Notes: generated by a model not told the origin, from the letters alone. A stretch of 64,000 nucleotides of DNA from Deltaproteobacteria bacterium (GCA_021780755.1 JAJXYF010000013.1:55332-119331); one strand, 5' to 3'; shown: positions 1 to 7,580, numbered from the stretch's first letter. A program made the numbers and translations.

Positions 1-20
1 CATCATTCAGGTTCCACAGG

Positions 21-105
21 GCGCAGCCCGCATCTTCACAAATGGGAAGTCTGAAACCTCTATGAGGTTTCAGAAAGCTATAGGTTTTGAGTTCCTCAAC
101 CACTG
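21..105 (-). repeat. Dispersed 3' hairpin repeat, copy A
   Basis: This is one of five related copies in the window (the others lie near 15362, 28974, 51002 and 54238). On the minus strand it begins with a TTGAGGAACTCAA-like motif. It continues with a hairpin at 51-73 whose arms are CTGAAACCTC and GAGGTTTCAG around a 3-nt loop, then GACTTCCC and GATGCGGGCT. It lies immediately 3' of the CoA-transferase gene in the same relative orientation as copies B, C and E have to their upstream genes. A REP-like element or an imprecise terminator is plausible; there is no T-tract. Confidence 0.75.
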
Positions 106-122
106 CCTCATGCTCCGATCGC

Positions 123-1361
123 CTATCCCGGATGGGTCTCGGTGACGACGCCTTCGCGCAGCAGCGTTTCGATCTTGTCGGCCGGATAGCCGCATACCGT
201 GCGCAGCACTTCGCTGGTGTTCTCGCCCAGTGCCGCCGCCGGCACCGGATCGGTCGGCGGCGTCTTCGAGAACTTGTGCGGCGACTTGAGCAGCAGCATC
301 TCGGTGCCGTCCGCCGTGGGCACTTTCGCGACCATGCGGCGGCTCAGAATCGGATCGCGCGCGAATTGCCCGACCGAGAGCACGCGCGCCGCGGGCAGCC
401 GCAACTCGTCGGCCATAATCCGGATCGCCGCGTCGTCGTCGGGCAGCGTCGCGAACCATTCCTCGATTATCTGCTTGAGCGCGGCCTGGTTCTCGAAACG
501 GCCGCCGGGCGTTTTGAACTCCTCGATTTCGAGCAGGTCCGCCCGCCCCATCCGCCGCACCAGCGCTTCCCATTGCGGCTCGGTGAAGATGCCGATGCCG
601 ATATAGCCGTCCTTCGACTTGAACACGCCGTAAGGGAACGCGCCGGTGCGCTGAGTGCCGCCGCGCTGCGGATCGAGTTCGCCGCCGGAGGTGCTGAACG
701 CCGCCAGTTGCCAGTCGTGCGAGTTGTAGGTGCAATCGACCAGCGCGAGATCGATATGCTGTCCCTCGCCGGTGCGCGCGCGATGGAACAGGGCCGCCGA
801 GATCGCGCCAAACGCGTTCACCGCCGTCATGTGGTCGGCGATCGCCGACGCCGGATATACCGGATGGCCGTCGGGTTCGCCGATCATGTGCAGGAAACCG
901 CCCGCCGCCAGCGCCACCAGGTCGTTGCCGATCCGCTGCGCGTGCGGACTGTCCTGCCCGTAGGTCGAGACCGAGCACATCACGATGTTCGGATTGACCG
1001 CCGCGATGTCGCCGTAGCCGAGCCCATAGCGCTGGAGCACGCCGGGCGTATAGTTCTCGAGCAGGACATCGGCGCTCTTCGCCAGGTCCTTGACCACGGC
1101 GGCGCCAGCGGCGCGTTTGAAGTCGATACAGACGCAGCGCTTGCCGCGATTGTGCATCGCGAAGTAGGTCGCCGCCGCGCCCTTGCGGCCGTCGCCCGCG
1201 CTGAAACGCAACCGTCGCGAGCCCTCGCCGCTCGGCGGCAGTTCGACCTTGATTACCTCGGCGCCGAGATCGACGAACAGCCGCGTCGCGACCGGCCCGG
1301 CGAGGTACTGCGTTACGTCAATTATCCGAACGCCTTCGAAGATGCGCTTGTGTGGGGCCAT
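123..1361 (-). CDS. CaiB/BaiF family III CoA-transferase
   Basis: The 412-residue protein is full length for a family III CoA-transferase, which moves CoA between acyl-CoA and free acid by a ping-pong mechanism in the cytoplasm. The N-terminal segment LAGPVATRLFVDLGAEVIKV, the NYTPGVLQRYGLGY stretch near residue 104 and the NDLVALAAGGF motif near 145, which should carry the catalytic Asp, are typical of the family. The start ATG near 1361 gives the expected N-terminus (MAPHKRIFEG...). It stands alone on the minus strand, followed by dispersed repeat copy A. The substrate cannot be read from sequence; formyl-, carnitine- or succinyl-CoA:acid transfer are family options. Confidence 0.92.
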   Translation of the reverse strand: MAPHKRIFEGVRIIDVTQYLAGPVATRLFVDLGAEVIKVELPPSGEGSRRLRFSAGDGRKGAAATYFAMHNRGKRCVCIDFKRAAGAAVVKDLAKSADVLLENYTPGVLQRYGLGYGDIAAVNPNIVMCSVSTYGQDSPHAQRIGNDLVALAAGGFLHMIGEPDGHPVYPASAIADHMTAVNAFGAISAALFHRARTGEGQHIDLALVDCTYNSHDWQLAAFSTSGGELDPQRGGTQRTGAFPYGVFKSKDGYIGIGIFTEPQWEALVRRMGRADLLEIEEFKTPGGRFENQAALKQIIEEWFATLPDDDAAIRIMADELRLPAARVLSVGQFARDPILSRRMVAKVPTADGTEMLLLKSPHKFSKTPPTDPVPAAALGENTSEVLRTVCGYPADKIETLLREGVVTETHPG

Positions 1362-1743
1362 CGCGAGGATCCTTTCATGCCGCGGCGATTGCCGCGCGCA
1401 CCGGCCTTGAATCGTTGAAACAGATCACTCGGCGGCGATGCGCGGCGGGTTGCGCCCACGGTTAACACAAATCCAAATGATTCGGTTAGCGCGTCGCCGA
1501 CGCTCGCGCGCGCCCCGCAGTGGTGCGCCGCCTTCATTGCGAAGTGCGGACGCGGCGCGGATGAGCATACGGACGAGGTGCGGATAAGAAGGACTTCATC
1601 CGTTCGCGATTTGCATCGGCGGACGGCCAGGGCGGGCGGCGCGGAGCGTAGCGTGGAGCGCGGCGGTGCGGGTGGTGGACCGATGCGAGAGGTTAGCCGG
1701 GCTTTACGCTAGAGCGGAAGGGTGTTGATGCGGCGGCGGGTAG
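1362..1743. other. Intergenic region, no gene seen
   Basis: About 380 bases between the CoA-transferase start and the left end of the first transposon. No ORF with plausible codon use and no RNA gene was recognised. It probably holds the CoA-transferase promoter and the left part of the original intergenic region that later received the insertion elements. Confidence 0.5.
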
Positions 1744-1751
1744 GAAACCTT
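1744..1751. repeat. Target site duplication, left copy, element 1
   Basis: GAAACCTT is repeated exactly at 5319-5326, just outside the opposite end of the element. An 8-bp duplication is the length known for IS1595-family insertions. Confidence 0.9.
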
Positions 1752-1787
1752 GGAGATTATGCTAATGTTGACTCCAAATCCCGAATT
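1752..1787 (+). repeat. Left terminal inverted repeat, element 1
   Basis: Begins GGAGATTATGCTAATG. Its inner 31 bp match the reverse complement of 5283-5313 perfectly; the outer 5 bp (GGAGA against GGGAG) match only partly. The pattern GGxGATTatgc...TTGAC is shared with the ends of elements 2 and 3. Confidence 0.92.
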
Positions 1788-1822
1788 TCATAAGGTTGTG
1801 CTACGTGACAGGCCGGTTAATC

Positions 1823-1894
1823 ATGGCAAAGCTGTTTATCGAAGGCGACGATGCTTCGACGGAGATGAGCCTGAAATTATGGCCAAACGTGTAA
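1823..1894 (+). other. Possible 23-aa leader ORF overlapping the HNH gene start
   Basis: An ATG at 1823 opens a 24-codon frame whose TAA at 1892-1894 overlaps the proposed HNH start at 1879. The peptide (MAKLFIEGDDASTEMSLKLW...) reads like ordinary protein. It could be a leader that couples translation, or the true N-terminus of the nuclease separated by a frameshift. Neither can be decided from this sequence. Confidence 0.25.
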
Positions 1895-3438
1895 CGCTTG
1901 ATGCGATGATCCCGCGCGAGGATTTTGCAGTCGAAGCAGAAGATCGGACCGCCGAAATTCTGTTCGGAGATTTCCCGATCAGTTATCTATTGCCGGAATC
2001 TCCGATTTTCAAATTGTTGCGTAAACCAGACTTTCAGAGAGAAACGAACCACTGGAGTCCAGAACAGGTTGCAACCTTTGTCGCGAGTTTTCTGGACAAT
2101 GAAGTAATACCCTCATTGATCCTTTGGAAGTCTAGGAGCTTTATTTTCGTAATCGATGGCGGTCATCGATTAAGCGCGCTTCGAGCTTGGGCGCTGGACG
2201 ATTATGGTGCGGGCGCTCATTCGAGCGTGTTCTTTGGCACCAACATTTCGAAACAGCAGATAGCTGTCGCTAAAAAGACCCAGAGGGCATTGGAAGATAG
2301 TGTCGGTCGTTATACAGCCCTGAGCGACCTAGTTGGCAAAAAGGTAGGCGACGAACTAAAGCAGAGTCGAGCTACGCGGCTATTTACCAGAAGTATCCCG
2401 GTACAGTGGATTCAGGGCAGTGCGGCAGTAGCTGAAACCTCGTTCTTCAAGATCAATACCCAGGGAACCCCACTTGACGAAACTGAAGAAATGCTCATCA
2501 GAAACAGAGACAAACCTATCGCGATCGCTGCAAGAGCGATAGTTCGCGGTGGGACGGGCCATCAGTACTGGTCGTCGTTTCCAGAACCGCAGAAGACGAC
2601 AATCGCAGATCTGGCGACTAGAGCCAATGAAATCCTTTTTGAACCCGAAGCGGACGTGCCCATCAAAACAATCGACGTTCCATTGGGCGGCTCTGCGTCT
2701 CCAGTAGACGCCTTGGCCCTCTTGATTGAATTTCTCACGTTAGCGGGAACTCGCGACCAGGTGCCTAAAGGCATCGCCGAATACGCCGCTGATGATAAGA
2801 ACGGTGCAGTAACAATTGGGGTTATCGAGAAATCGCTAGAAATCGTGAATCGGATAACCGGCAACGGCCCAGCAAGTTTAGGGCTCCATCCTGCGGTCTA
2901 CTTTTACAACGAGAAAGGAAAATATAGTCGATTCCTTTTCCTCGGAATGATTCGTCTGATAACAGAGCGTGTTCGTAACAACGATGATGGTTTCTTCAAA
3001 AAATTCACGTATGCGCGCGCTAAAGTCGAACGATTCTTGATTGAAAACAAATCTCTAATCGGCGTCATCTTGCAGAATTTGGGTAAATACAAACGCGTGC
3101 CCAAGATGCACGATCTCTTTGCCTTTCTCATAAAGGAAGTAACGGATGGGAAGGAATTGAAGCCAGAAGATGCCATCAAGGAATTGGGGCTCAAAGGACG
3201 AATTTTTGATATTGTAGGCTCGTCGACAAAAAAGGAATTTTCCGATGATGCCAAATCAATAATCCGAGTAAGAGAGGAGTTAAAGAAAGCCCTTATATGC
3301 CCCATTTGCCAGGGCCTTCTCGATATAAGAAAATCCGTGCAGTTCGATCACGTTGTGCGAGTTCGAGAAGGCGGACTGAGCGATCCTGAGAACGGTGCTC
3401 TAGTGCATCCATATTGTAATAGCGGAATCAAAAACTGA
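1879..3438 (+). CDS. HNH endonuclease with ParB/DUF262-like N-terminal domain (transposon cargo)
   Basis: About 519 residues from the preferred ATG at 1879. The ORF track opens at a TTG inside the terminal repeat, which is unlikely to be the real start. The N-terminal part has a short motif VIDGGHRLSALRAW, resembling the DGQQR/DGQHR signature of DUF262, DndB and ParB-like domains. The C-terminus is an HNH zinc-finger nuclease: CPIC, then FDHVVRVREGG, then HPYCN near the end. Such fusions are common in nucleic-acid-targeting defence proteins, so a role in degrading foreign DNA is an inference. It lies wholly between the inverted repeats of element 1 and is transcribed towards the other cargo genes. 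No partner subunit such as a GmrS/D mate is present. Confidence 0.75.
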   Translation: MAKRVTLDAMIPREDFAVEAEDRTAEILFGDFPISYLLPESPIFKLLRKPDFQRETNHWSPEQVATFVASFLDNEVIPSLILWKSRSFIFVIDGGHRLSALRAWALDDYGAGAHSSVFFGTNISKQQIAVAKKTQRALEDSVGRYTALSDLVGKKVGDELKQSRATRLFTRSIPVQWIQGSAAVAETSFFKINTQGTPLDETEEMLIRNRDKPIAIAARAIVRGGTGHQYWSSFPEPQKTTIADLATRANEILFEPEADVPIKTIDVPLGGSASPVDALALLIEFLTLAGTRDQVPKGIAEYAADDKNGAVTIGVIEKSLEIVNRITGNGPASLGLHPAVYFYNEKGKYSRFLFLGMIRLITERVRNNDDGFFKKFTYARAKVERFLIENKSLIGVILQNLGKYKRVPKMHDLFAFLIKEVTDGKELKPEDAIKELGLKGRIFDIVGSSTKKEFSDDAKSIIRVREELKKALICPICQGLLDIRKSVQFDHVVRVREGGLSDPENGALVHPYCNSGIKN

Positions 3439-3444
3439 ATCCCG

Positions 3445-3714
3445 TTATGGCGGCAAGTTGAAACCGAATTCTATCGGATCGATGCGAAGCTGATCGCAGA
3501 TTGACTGAATCTCGGAAGGTGCCATGAGGGCCGAATCATTCAATTCGTCCATTATGGCATCCCAAGGTAACGAGGAATCGGGATTGTCGCGCTCGAAATA
3601 GATTTTCGGGCGAGATGATTTGACGTTGACTAATTTGCCGTACCGACATCCTAGCCACAGGACATGATCGCGGAATTCCCGAAACGTGGTTTCGCGAGCG
3701 ACAGGGACGGGCAC
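3445..3714 (-). CDS. Small protein, possible HicA-like toxin
   Basis: An 89-residue protein starting from GTG at 3714, 11 bases after the stop of the upstream minus-strand gene. The pattern FREFRDHVLWLGCRYGKL ... RPKIYFERD ... ALMAPSEIQSICDQL loosely resembles short dsRBD-fold HicA proteins. The order HicB-like first, HicA-like second fits hicBA arrangements. No catalytic His is obvious, so the assignment is weak. If correct it would act as an mRNA interferase neutralised by the 106-aa neighbour. It is cargo of element 1. Confidence 0.45.
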   Translation of the reverse strand: MPVPVARETTFREFRDHVLWLGCRYGKLVNVKSSRPKIYFERDNPDSSLPWDAIMDELNDSALMAPSEIQSICDQLRIDPIEFGFNLPP

Positions 3715-3725
3715 GGCACGCGTAT

Positions 3726-4046
3726 CTACGCTGCCTGCGCGTACTGACGGGGGTGCACAGTAAGATCGCGCCCTAGTCCTTCTTCATCAAGAAAATCGAG
3801 AGGCAGAGGTTTAGCGTGTTCGTATGCTTGCCAATACCATTCGGGTGCGCGCCGCTTCCCCTCGAATGGCGAACGTCCGCGTTTGGCGTCCAATGCCAAT
3901 TGGCCCTCTACCGTGGCTTTGAGAGCGCGCCATGCAGCCTTGATGTTTTGTTCCTGAGCGGCAATGTTTGTCTCAAGCCAAAGCGCAACCCACAGATTGC
4001 CCTCTTTCAGGAAAAGGACGCTTCGTTGTCCGGGCAGATCGTCCAT
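3726..4046 (-). CDS. Small protein, possible HicB-like antitoxin
   Basis: 106 residues from an ATG with a clear AAGGAG site 7 bases upstream. The N-terminus (VLFLKEGNLWVALWLETNIA, then AAWRALKATVEGQL) resembles the HicB partial RNase-H-like fold, in which a strand, a surface segment and a helix precede the DNA-binding part. The C-terminal APEWYWQAYEHAKPLPLDF stretch recurs in HicB-type proteins as far as I recall. It is followed 11 bases later by the HicA-like ORF on the same strand, suggesting one bicistronic toxin-antitoxin unit that could stabilise the transposon. Confidence 0.5.
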   Translation of the reverse strand: MDDLPGQRSVLFLKEGNLWVALWLETNIAAQEQNIKAAWRALKATVEGQLALDAKRGRSPFEGKRRAPEWYWQAYEHAKPLPLDFLDEEGLGRDLTVHPRQYAQAA

Positions 4047-4133
4047 TTTTTGCGCTCCTTTGGATTGGGCTCACTTCATATCGTGATGCCCGTCTACCAC
4101 CATTATAGGGGATGGCGCAAGAAATGATGCAAA

Positions 4134-4280
4134 CTATTTGGAAGTCGGTTTAGCCTTAGGCTTCTTCTGACCAGCGGACGTTAGCACGTTGATTACCTTT
4201 TTTAGCTTTTCTGGATCGACGTGCTTTAGTTCTTCGCGCAACTTCTCGTCTGCTTCCCGTGTCTTTTCGGTAATAGCCAC
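4134..4280 (-). CDS. 48-aa charged small protein, unknown
   Basis: A GTG-initiated frame too short for the ORF track. It encodes a Lys/Glu-rich helix-forming peptide (VAITEKTREADEKLREELKH...) ending with a basic tail, KPKAKPTSK. It sits between the transposase and the HicB-like gene on the same strand. Element 2 carries a different 48-aa basic protein in its cargo, so tiny proteins may be a recurring feature of these elements. There is no recognised domain and start support is weak. Confidence 0.35.
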   Translation of the reverse strand: MAITEKTREADEKLREELKHVDPEKLKKVINVLTSAGQKKPKAKPTSK

Positions 4281-4312
4281 GCTTCCATTTTAGCGCGGCG
4301 AGGTTCGGCCGC

Positions 4313-5266
4313 CTAGCGATCGACAGATTGAAGCATTTTCTCGAACATCTCAGGGTCTTTCCTGTGGTTGAAGCGGAACGAGAATTCGTTCAGATAGAGC
4401 GGCAGATACGCATCCGAGACGTGGTGATATGAGCCGAGAATCCCGCGCTTGAGCAAGCTCCAGAACGATTCAATCGTGTTCGTGCCGACAGTGCCGACAA
4501 CGTACTGATGCTGCTTGTGGTTAACGGTCTTGTGCTCATAACCGTACTTCTTCAAATTCCGATAGCCCGGATGCTCATCGGTCGCGACCAGGCGGGCGCG
4601 CGTCGATACTGCCTGCTTCACGAAGTCTTCCTGAGTCCGGAAACCGAGTCCGTCAACGGCTTTGCAGATCACGTTCCCCTTGCGGGCGATCGCGCCGATG
4701 ACGGTCGCCTTCTGTGCGTGCGCGCCAGCCTTTCCAAGCCGCTTATCCCAATGTTTGTTTTCTTCGATTCCGCCAATGTAGGTTTCATCGATTTCAACTT
4801 CGCCGCCGTCGCTTCCCAAGGGCGGAATGACATCGCCCTGCATCGCGGCTCGCAAGCGCATCGCGACGTACCACGTCGTCCGATAGGCGTGCGTGGAATC
4901 TTCCCCGAAGATGACGCGATGAAGCTGTAGAGCGCTGATTCCTTTCTTCGCGGTCAGAATCAGATAGCCGATCTTAAACCACAGCTTGAGCGGGATTTTC
5001 GTATTCTCAAATATCGTGTGCGTGATGACTGAGAATCGATAGCCGCCGTTCTTCGCGCACGTCAGGACTTCGCCAGTCTGGTCGTCCATCGTCTGCGCGC
5101 CGCTCTTGCAGACCCAGTGATACGGCTTCGAGGGCATCGCCCAGACCTTGACGCTACCGCAGCGAGGGCATTTTACGACGCCATCCGGCCACCGCTGAGC
5201 CATTATCGCCTTCTTGCAGGCGTCTTCGTCGGGAAGCAGGGCATCGAATTCAGCTAACGTCTTCAT
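4313..5266 (-). CDS. IS1595 family (ISXO2-like) transposase, element 1
   Basis: 317 residues. An N-terminal zinc ribbon (CPRCGS near residue 34, second Cys pair interrupted by an insertion) precedes the ISXO2-like DDE domain. Visible catalytic landmarks are EIDETYIGG near 157, ATDEHPGY near 220 and NTIESFWSLLK near 265, giving the D-D-E plus Lys signature. It starts with ATG 17 bases inside the right terminal repeat, as expected if its promoter lies in the repeat. It should catalyse cut-and-paste movement of the whole 1752-5318 unit. About 40-50 percent similar by eye to the transposases of elements 2 and 3. Confidence 0.95.
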   Translation of the reverse strand: MKTLAEFDALLPDEDACKKAIMAQRWPDGVVKCPRCGSVKVWAMPSKPYHWVCKSGAQTMDDQTGEVLTCAKNGGYRFSVITHTIFENTKIPLKLWFKIGYLILTAKKGISALQLHRVIFGEDSTHAYRTTWYVAMRLRAAMQGDVIPPLGSDGGEVEIDETYIGGIEENKHWDKRLGKAGAHAQKATVIGAIARKGNVICKAVDGLGFRTQEDFVKQAVSTRARLVATDEHPGYRNLKKYGYEHKTVNHKQHQYVVGTVGTNTIESFWSLLKRGILGSYHHVSDAYLPLYLNEFSFRFNHRKDPEMFEKMLQSVDR

Positions 5267-5282
5267 GCCTTAAATAATAGCG

Positions 5283-5318
5283 AATTCGGGATTTGGAGTC
5301 AACATTAGCATAACTCCC
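5283..5318 (-). repeat. Right terminal inverted repeat, element 1
   Basis: Reverse complement begins GGGAGTTATGCTAATG and pairs with 1752-1787; 31 consecutive identical bases. It ends directly at the right GAAACCTT duplication. Confidence 0.92.
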
Positions 5319-5326
5319 GAAACCTT
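5319..5326. repeat. Target site duplication, right copy, element 1
   Basis: GAAACCTT, identical to 1744-1751. Confidence 0.9.
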
Positions 5327-5340
5327 TACACGAAGGAGAG

Positions 5341-5370
5341 GCGAAGATGTTTCACGTGAAACATCTTCGC
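5341..5370. other. parS-like centromere palindrome
   Basis: A perfect 30-bp palindrome (15-bp arms) whose centre is TGTTTCACGTGAAACA at 5348-5363, identical to the general bacterial parS consensus bound by ParB. Chromosomal parS sites normally cluster around oriC. It lies in the 67 bases of host DNA left between element 1 and element 2. No parA or parB gene is in this window, which is normal for a dispersed chromosomal site. An ordinary hairpin is the alternative, but exact agreement with all 16 consensus bases makes parS likely. Confidence 0.8.
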
Positions 5371-5385
5371 GGTCTGTTTGCCGTG

Positions 5386-5393
5386 AAACAGTT
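5386..5393. repeat. Target site duplication AAACAGTT, first of three copies
   Basis: AAACAGTT occurs at 5386-5393, 7581-7588 and 9688-9695, exactly at the outer and shared boundaries of elements 2 and 3. Confidence 0.9.
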
Positions 5394-5418
5394 GGCGATT
5401 GTAACGGACTTGACACCA
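5394..5418 (+). repeat. Left terminal inverted repeat, element 2
   Basis: Starts GGCGATTGTAACGGACTTG. Identical over 25 bp to the reverse complement of 7556-7580. Confidence 0.92.
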
Positions 5419-5432
5419 TTGCTCGGAAGTCC

Positions 5433-6353
5433 CTATTCTGGCTGCGACAGGCCGGTATTTATGGGGTCGTTATTCTGCTTGTGGTAGTTGTACTCTTTGG
5501 GACCGAGAAAAAAGGCTATGCCGTACCTCAACTGATAACGTCTGGGCAGATAGAACATCGCAAACCCGGTCTCATAGGAGTTCTCGAATATATCCGTATA
5601 ACGAATGATTCCGTACACAGCCAAGGTCACCAGCGATTCTTGGATGCGCGCGGCGTCGCGCTCCGGCAGAAAGAGGACGATTTTCCCGTCTCTATACCGA
5701 ATAAAGCAGTCCGCTGCGTCACCTGCGCCTATAACGGTCTGCTTGATTGGCATAGGGCTGCATTCTCGAAAGTCTGGCGGCAGCGGCAACTCGTCTACCA
5801 GCCGGAGGTCCCCTATAAATTCGGTTATTATCGCGGGACCCTTCCCGCAATTTCTAATTTTCAATTCCACGAGCGTCGCGTCCAAATAGTAATCCGCCCG
5901 GTCGTTGATGTTTCGTCCCACGAATGCCTCGGCGATCAGCAACGGCCTGTCGGCTTGCAGGGCCAATTTAGCGGCTTTCGCGCTGTCGTTCGCCGCCTGC
6001 GCCGCTTTACGGGTAGCCCATGCAGCGAGTCCGCTGGCACCGAATTGAAGGAAGGCCGCGAGGACAAGGAGCCTAGTCAGTCCGGCAATTTTCTCTTCTA
6101 TCCTTGTCTGCTCATCGGGCTTGGGGCTGAGGTTGTCGCGTATTGGGGTTTGTGTCTTTGGAGTGCTGGTAGACGTCGGATGGCTGGCATTCTGCTCAGT
6201 TACTCGCTGGGTAGTCTCTGGGTGGCTCTGAACGCCGCCGCCTTCAGTTCCTGGTGGGCTTGGATTTGGCCTTGGGCTTGGTTGTGGGGTTGGGCTTCCG
6301 GCGCTTAGGAGTAAGGCCGATGCGACAAGGATCGATGAGGCCAAACGCCTCAT
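5433..6353 (-). CDS. Membrane-anchored protein of unknown function (element 2 cargo)
   Basis: 306 residues. The N-terminus has a signal-like hydrophobic stretch (LASSILVASALLLSAG) and then a Pro/Ser/Thr-rich linker. A membrane segment follows near residues 92-110 (LLVLAAFLQFGASGLAAWAT), then a short Ala/Lys helix. The rest looks like a beta-rich domain (LVELKIRNCGKGPAIITEF..., residues about 155-270). Its ATG overlaps the stop of the upstream 48-aa gene (TAATG), so translation is probably coupled. No known family was recognised. The layout of membrane helix, short coil and beta-sandwich is also seen in the cargo of element 3. Confidence 0.7.
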   Translation of the reverse strand: MRRLASSILVASALLLSAGSPTPQPSPRPNPSPPGTEGGGVQSHPETTQRVTEQNASHPTSTSTPKTQTPIRDNLSPKPDEQTRIEEKIAGLTRLLVLAAFLQFGASGLAAWATRKAAQAANDSAKAAKLALQADRPLLIAEAFVGRNINDRADYYLDATLVELKIRNCGKGPAIITEFIGDLRLVDELPLPPDFRECSPMPIKQTVIGAGDAADCFIRYRDGKIVLFLPERDAARIQESLVTLAVYGIIRYTDIFENSYETGFAMFYLPRRYQLRYGIAFFLGPKEYNYHKQNNDPINTGLSQPE

Positions 6354-6499
6354 TAGGGCTTTCTCGTCTTTCCCCGTTTAGTGCGACGGGTCTTTCGTTG
6401 CGCTGGATTCACTGGCGGAGTCTTGAGCATGCGTTTCAGTGCATCCTCAAAGGTTAGCGGATGAAGCACGATAGGCTTGTCATCTTCTTTTTTTGGCAT
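6353..6499 (-). CDS. 48-aa basic small protein (element 2 cargo)
   Basis: Absent from the ORF track as a gene because it is short. It starts with ATG after a GGTGG site and reads MPKKEDDKPIVLHPLTFEDA, then a highly basic tail rich in Arg and Lys. The stop TAA overlaps the start of the 306-aa gene by one base, a classic coupling arrangement. The LTFEDALKRMLKTPP segment followed by a basic tail resembles small proteins I recall seeing beside insertion sequences. Function unknown; a nucleic-acid-binding or regulatory role is only a guess. Confidence 0.6.
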   Translation of the reverse strand: MPKKEDDKPIVLHPLTFEDALKRMLKTPPVNPAQRKTRRTKRGKTRKP

Positions 6500-6565
6500 G
6501 TTTCCACCAATGGCGTGGTCGTGCAAAGCCGAACTCCAATTGCTTTGGTCTGGTCTGGCGATGCA

Positions 6566-6591
6566 GAAGCGCCCGCCAGCTCGGGCGCTTC
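6566..6591 (-). terminator. Hairpin at the transposase stop, element 2
   Basis: A perfect 10-bp stem (arm GAAGCGCCCG on the minus strand) with a 6-nt loop, starting inside the TGA stop of the transposase. Element 3 has the matching hairpin with one compensatory change and one G-U pair. There is no T-run, so it may be a structural or stabilising element and not a factor-independent terminator. Confidence 0.55.
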
Positions 6592-7528
6592 AGCATCCTG
6601 CTATTGCTGCCTTGAAAATGTCAGGGTTCTTACGGTTATTGAAGCGCCACGCGAACTCATTCAGGTAGAGCGGCAGATATTTCTTGGAGACGTTGTGGTA
6701 CGTCCCAATGACGCCGCGCTTCAAGAGCGACCAGAAGTTTTCGATGTTGTTCGTGTGGACGGTGCCACGAACATATTCGCCCGCTTTGTGGTCAACTGTT
6801 TGATGCGGATAGAAGTGCTTCAAGTCGCGATAGCCACCGCTCTCATCGGTCGCGATCAGGCTGACCTTATCCGCGACGGCCTTTTCGACAAACGTGCTAA
6901 GGGTATCGGCGCTCGTATCCTCGATCATCTGGCAGACGACGTTCCCTTTGCGCGCGATCGCGCCGATGACCGTCAGCTTGCCAGTGTTGGCCGCGCCGCC
7001 GCCGTGATATTTGGCGCGCACCTTCGCGTGGCGATTCTTCTGCTTGCCACCGAGAAATGTCTCGTCAACTTCAACTTCGCCCGTCAATTGGGCTTCGTCG
7101 TTGCCGAGCATCGCACGGACGCGGTGGCAGATATAGAAAGCGGTCTTGTACGCGGTTGGCCTGCCGTCTTCTTTGAGCATTCGTTGGACTTGAAGGGCGC
7201 TCATTCCCTTCTTGCTCTGGCAAATCAGGTAGATGACCTCGAACCAGATCGGCAGCGGATAGTTAGTGTTCTCGAACACCGTGCCGACGAGAGCGGAAAA
7301 GCGATAGCCGTTCTTCTTGTGGCATACCGAGACAAGGCCGGTATCCTCGTTCACGCTTTCCTTGCCGCTCTTGCAGACCCAAGTCCAATTGCGCTTCGTG
7401 ATCTTGAATACCTTGTCATTGCCGCATCGCGGACAGCGCACGCCGTCAGGCCAGCGCATCTCAACGAGCAACCCCATGCAGGCTTCTTGAGTGTTGTACT
7501 GTTCGTGAATCTGTCGAAGGCTGATCAT
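6590..7528 (-). CDS. IS1595 family (ISXO2-like) transposase, element 2
   Basis: 312 residues with an N-terminal zinc ribbon (CPRCGND near residue 35 and a second, spread Cys pair) and a full ISXO2 DDE domain: EVDETFLGGKQKNRHA near 156, ATDESGGYRDLKHF near 225, and NNIENFWSLLKRG near 265. It starts 28 bases inside the right inverted repeat. It ends in IAGC and runs straight into a hairpin. The C-terminal third is nearly identical to the element 3 transposase, so the two elements are close relatives with different cargo. Confidence 0.95.
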   Translation of the reverse strand: MISLRQIHEQYNTQEACMGLLVEMRWPDGVRCPRCGNDKVFKITKRNWTWVCKSGKESVNEDTGLVSVCHKKNGYRFSALVGTVFENTNYPLPIWFEVIYLICQSKKGMSALQVQRMLKEDGRPTAYKTAFYICHRVRAMLGNDEAQLTGEVEVDETFLGGKQKNRHAKVRAKYHGGGAANTGKLTVIGAIARKGNVVCQMIEDTSADTLSTFVEKAVADKVSLIATDESGGYRDLKHFYPHQTVDHKAGEYVRGTVHTNNIENFWSLLKRGVIGTYHNVSKKYLPLYLNEFAWRFNNRKNPDIFKAAIAGC

Positions 7529-7555
7529 GAACTGACTTTACACCCATTTCGCGCG

Positions 7556-7580
7556 TGGTGTCAAGTCCGTTACAATCGCC
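7556..7580 (-). repeat. Right terminal inverted repeat, element 2
   Basis: Perfect 25-bp inverted copy of 5394-5418. Confidence 0.92.

Larger units (their letters stand above)
1752..5318. mobile_element. IS1595/ISXO2-like transposon 1 with HNH nuclease and HicBA-like cargo
   Basis: The 3.57-kb element is bounded by 36-bp terminal inverted repeats (1752-1787 and 5283-5318). The inner 31 bp are identical and both ends start with GG. It is flanked by the 8-bp duplication GAAACCTT. It encodes an ISXO2-type DDE transposase at the right end and, as cargo, an HNH-nuclease gene, a HicBA-like pair and a 48-codon ORF. Cargo genes are known in some IS1595-family elements. Intact ends, perfect target duplication and an intact transposase suggest a fairly recent insertion. 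Base composition is visibly less GC-rich than the flanking genes. Confidence 0.92.
5394..7580. mobile_element. IS1595/ISXO2-like transposon 2 with membrane-protein cargo
   Basis: A 2187-bp element with 25-bp perfect terminal inverted repeats (5394-5418 and 7556-7580, starting GGCGATTGTAACGG). It is flanked by AAACAGTT on both sides. It encodes a minus-strand ISXO2-type transposase at the right and a two-gene cargo (48-aa basic protein coupled to a 306-aa membrane-anchored protein) at the left. Its right target duplication is also the left duplication of element 3. Confidence 0.92.

Noticed and set aside
87-1418. 443-aa plus-strand ORF
   Set aside because: It mirrors the CoA-transferase gene on the other strand, with Arg/Ala-rich composition; a typical GC-rich shadow ORF.
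4508-4930. 140-aa plus-strand ORF across transposase 1
   Set aside because: Shadow of the minus-strand transposase; no ribosome site or domain.
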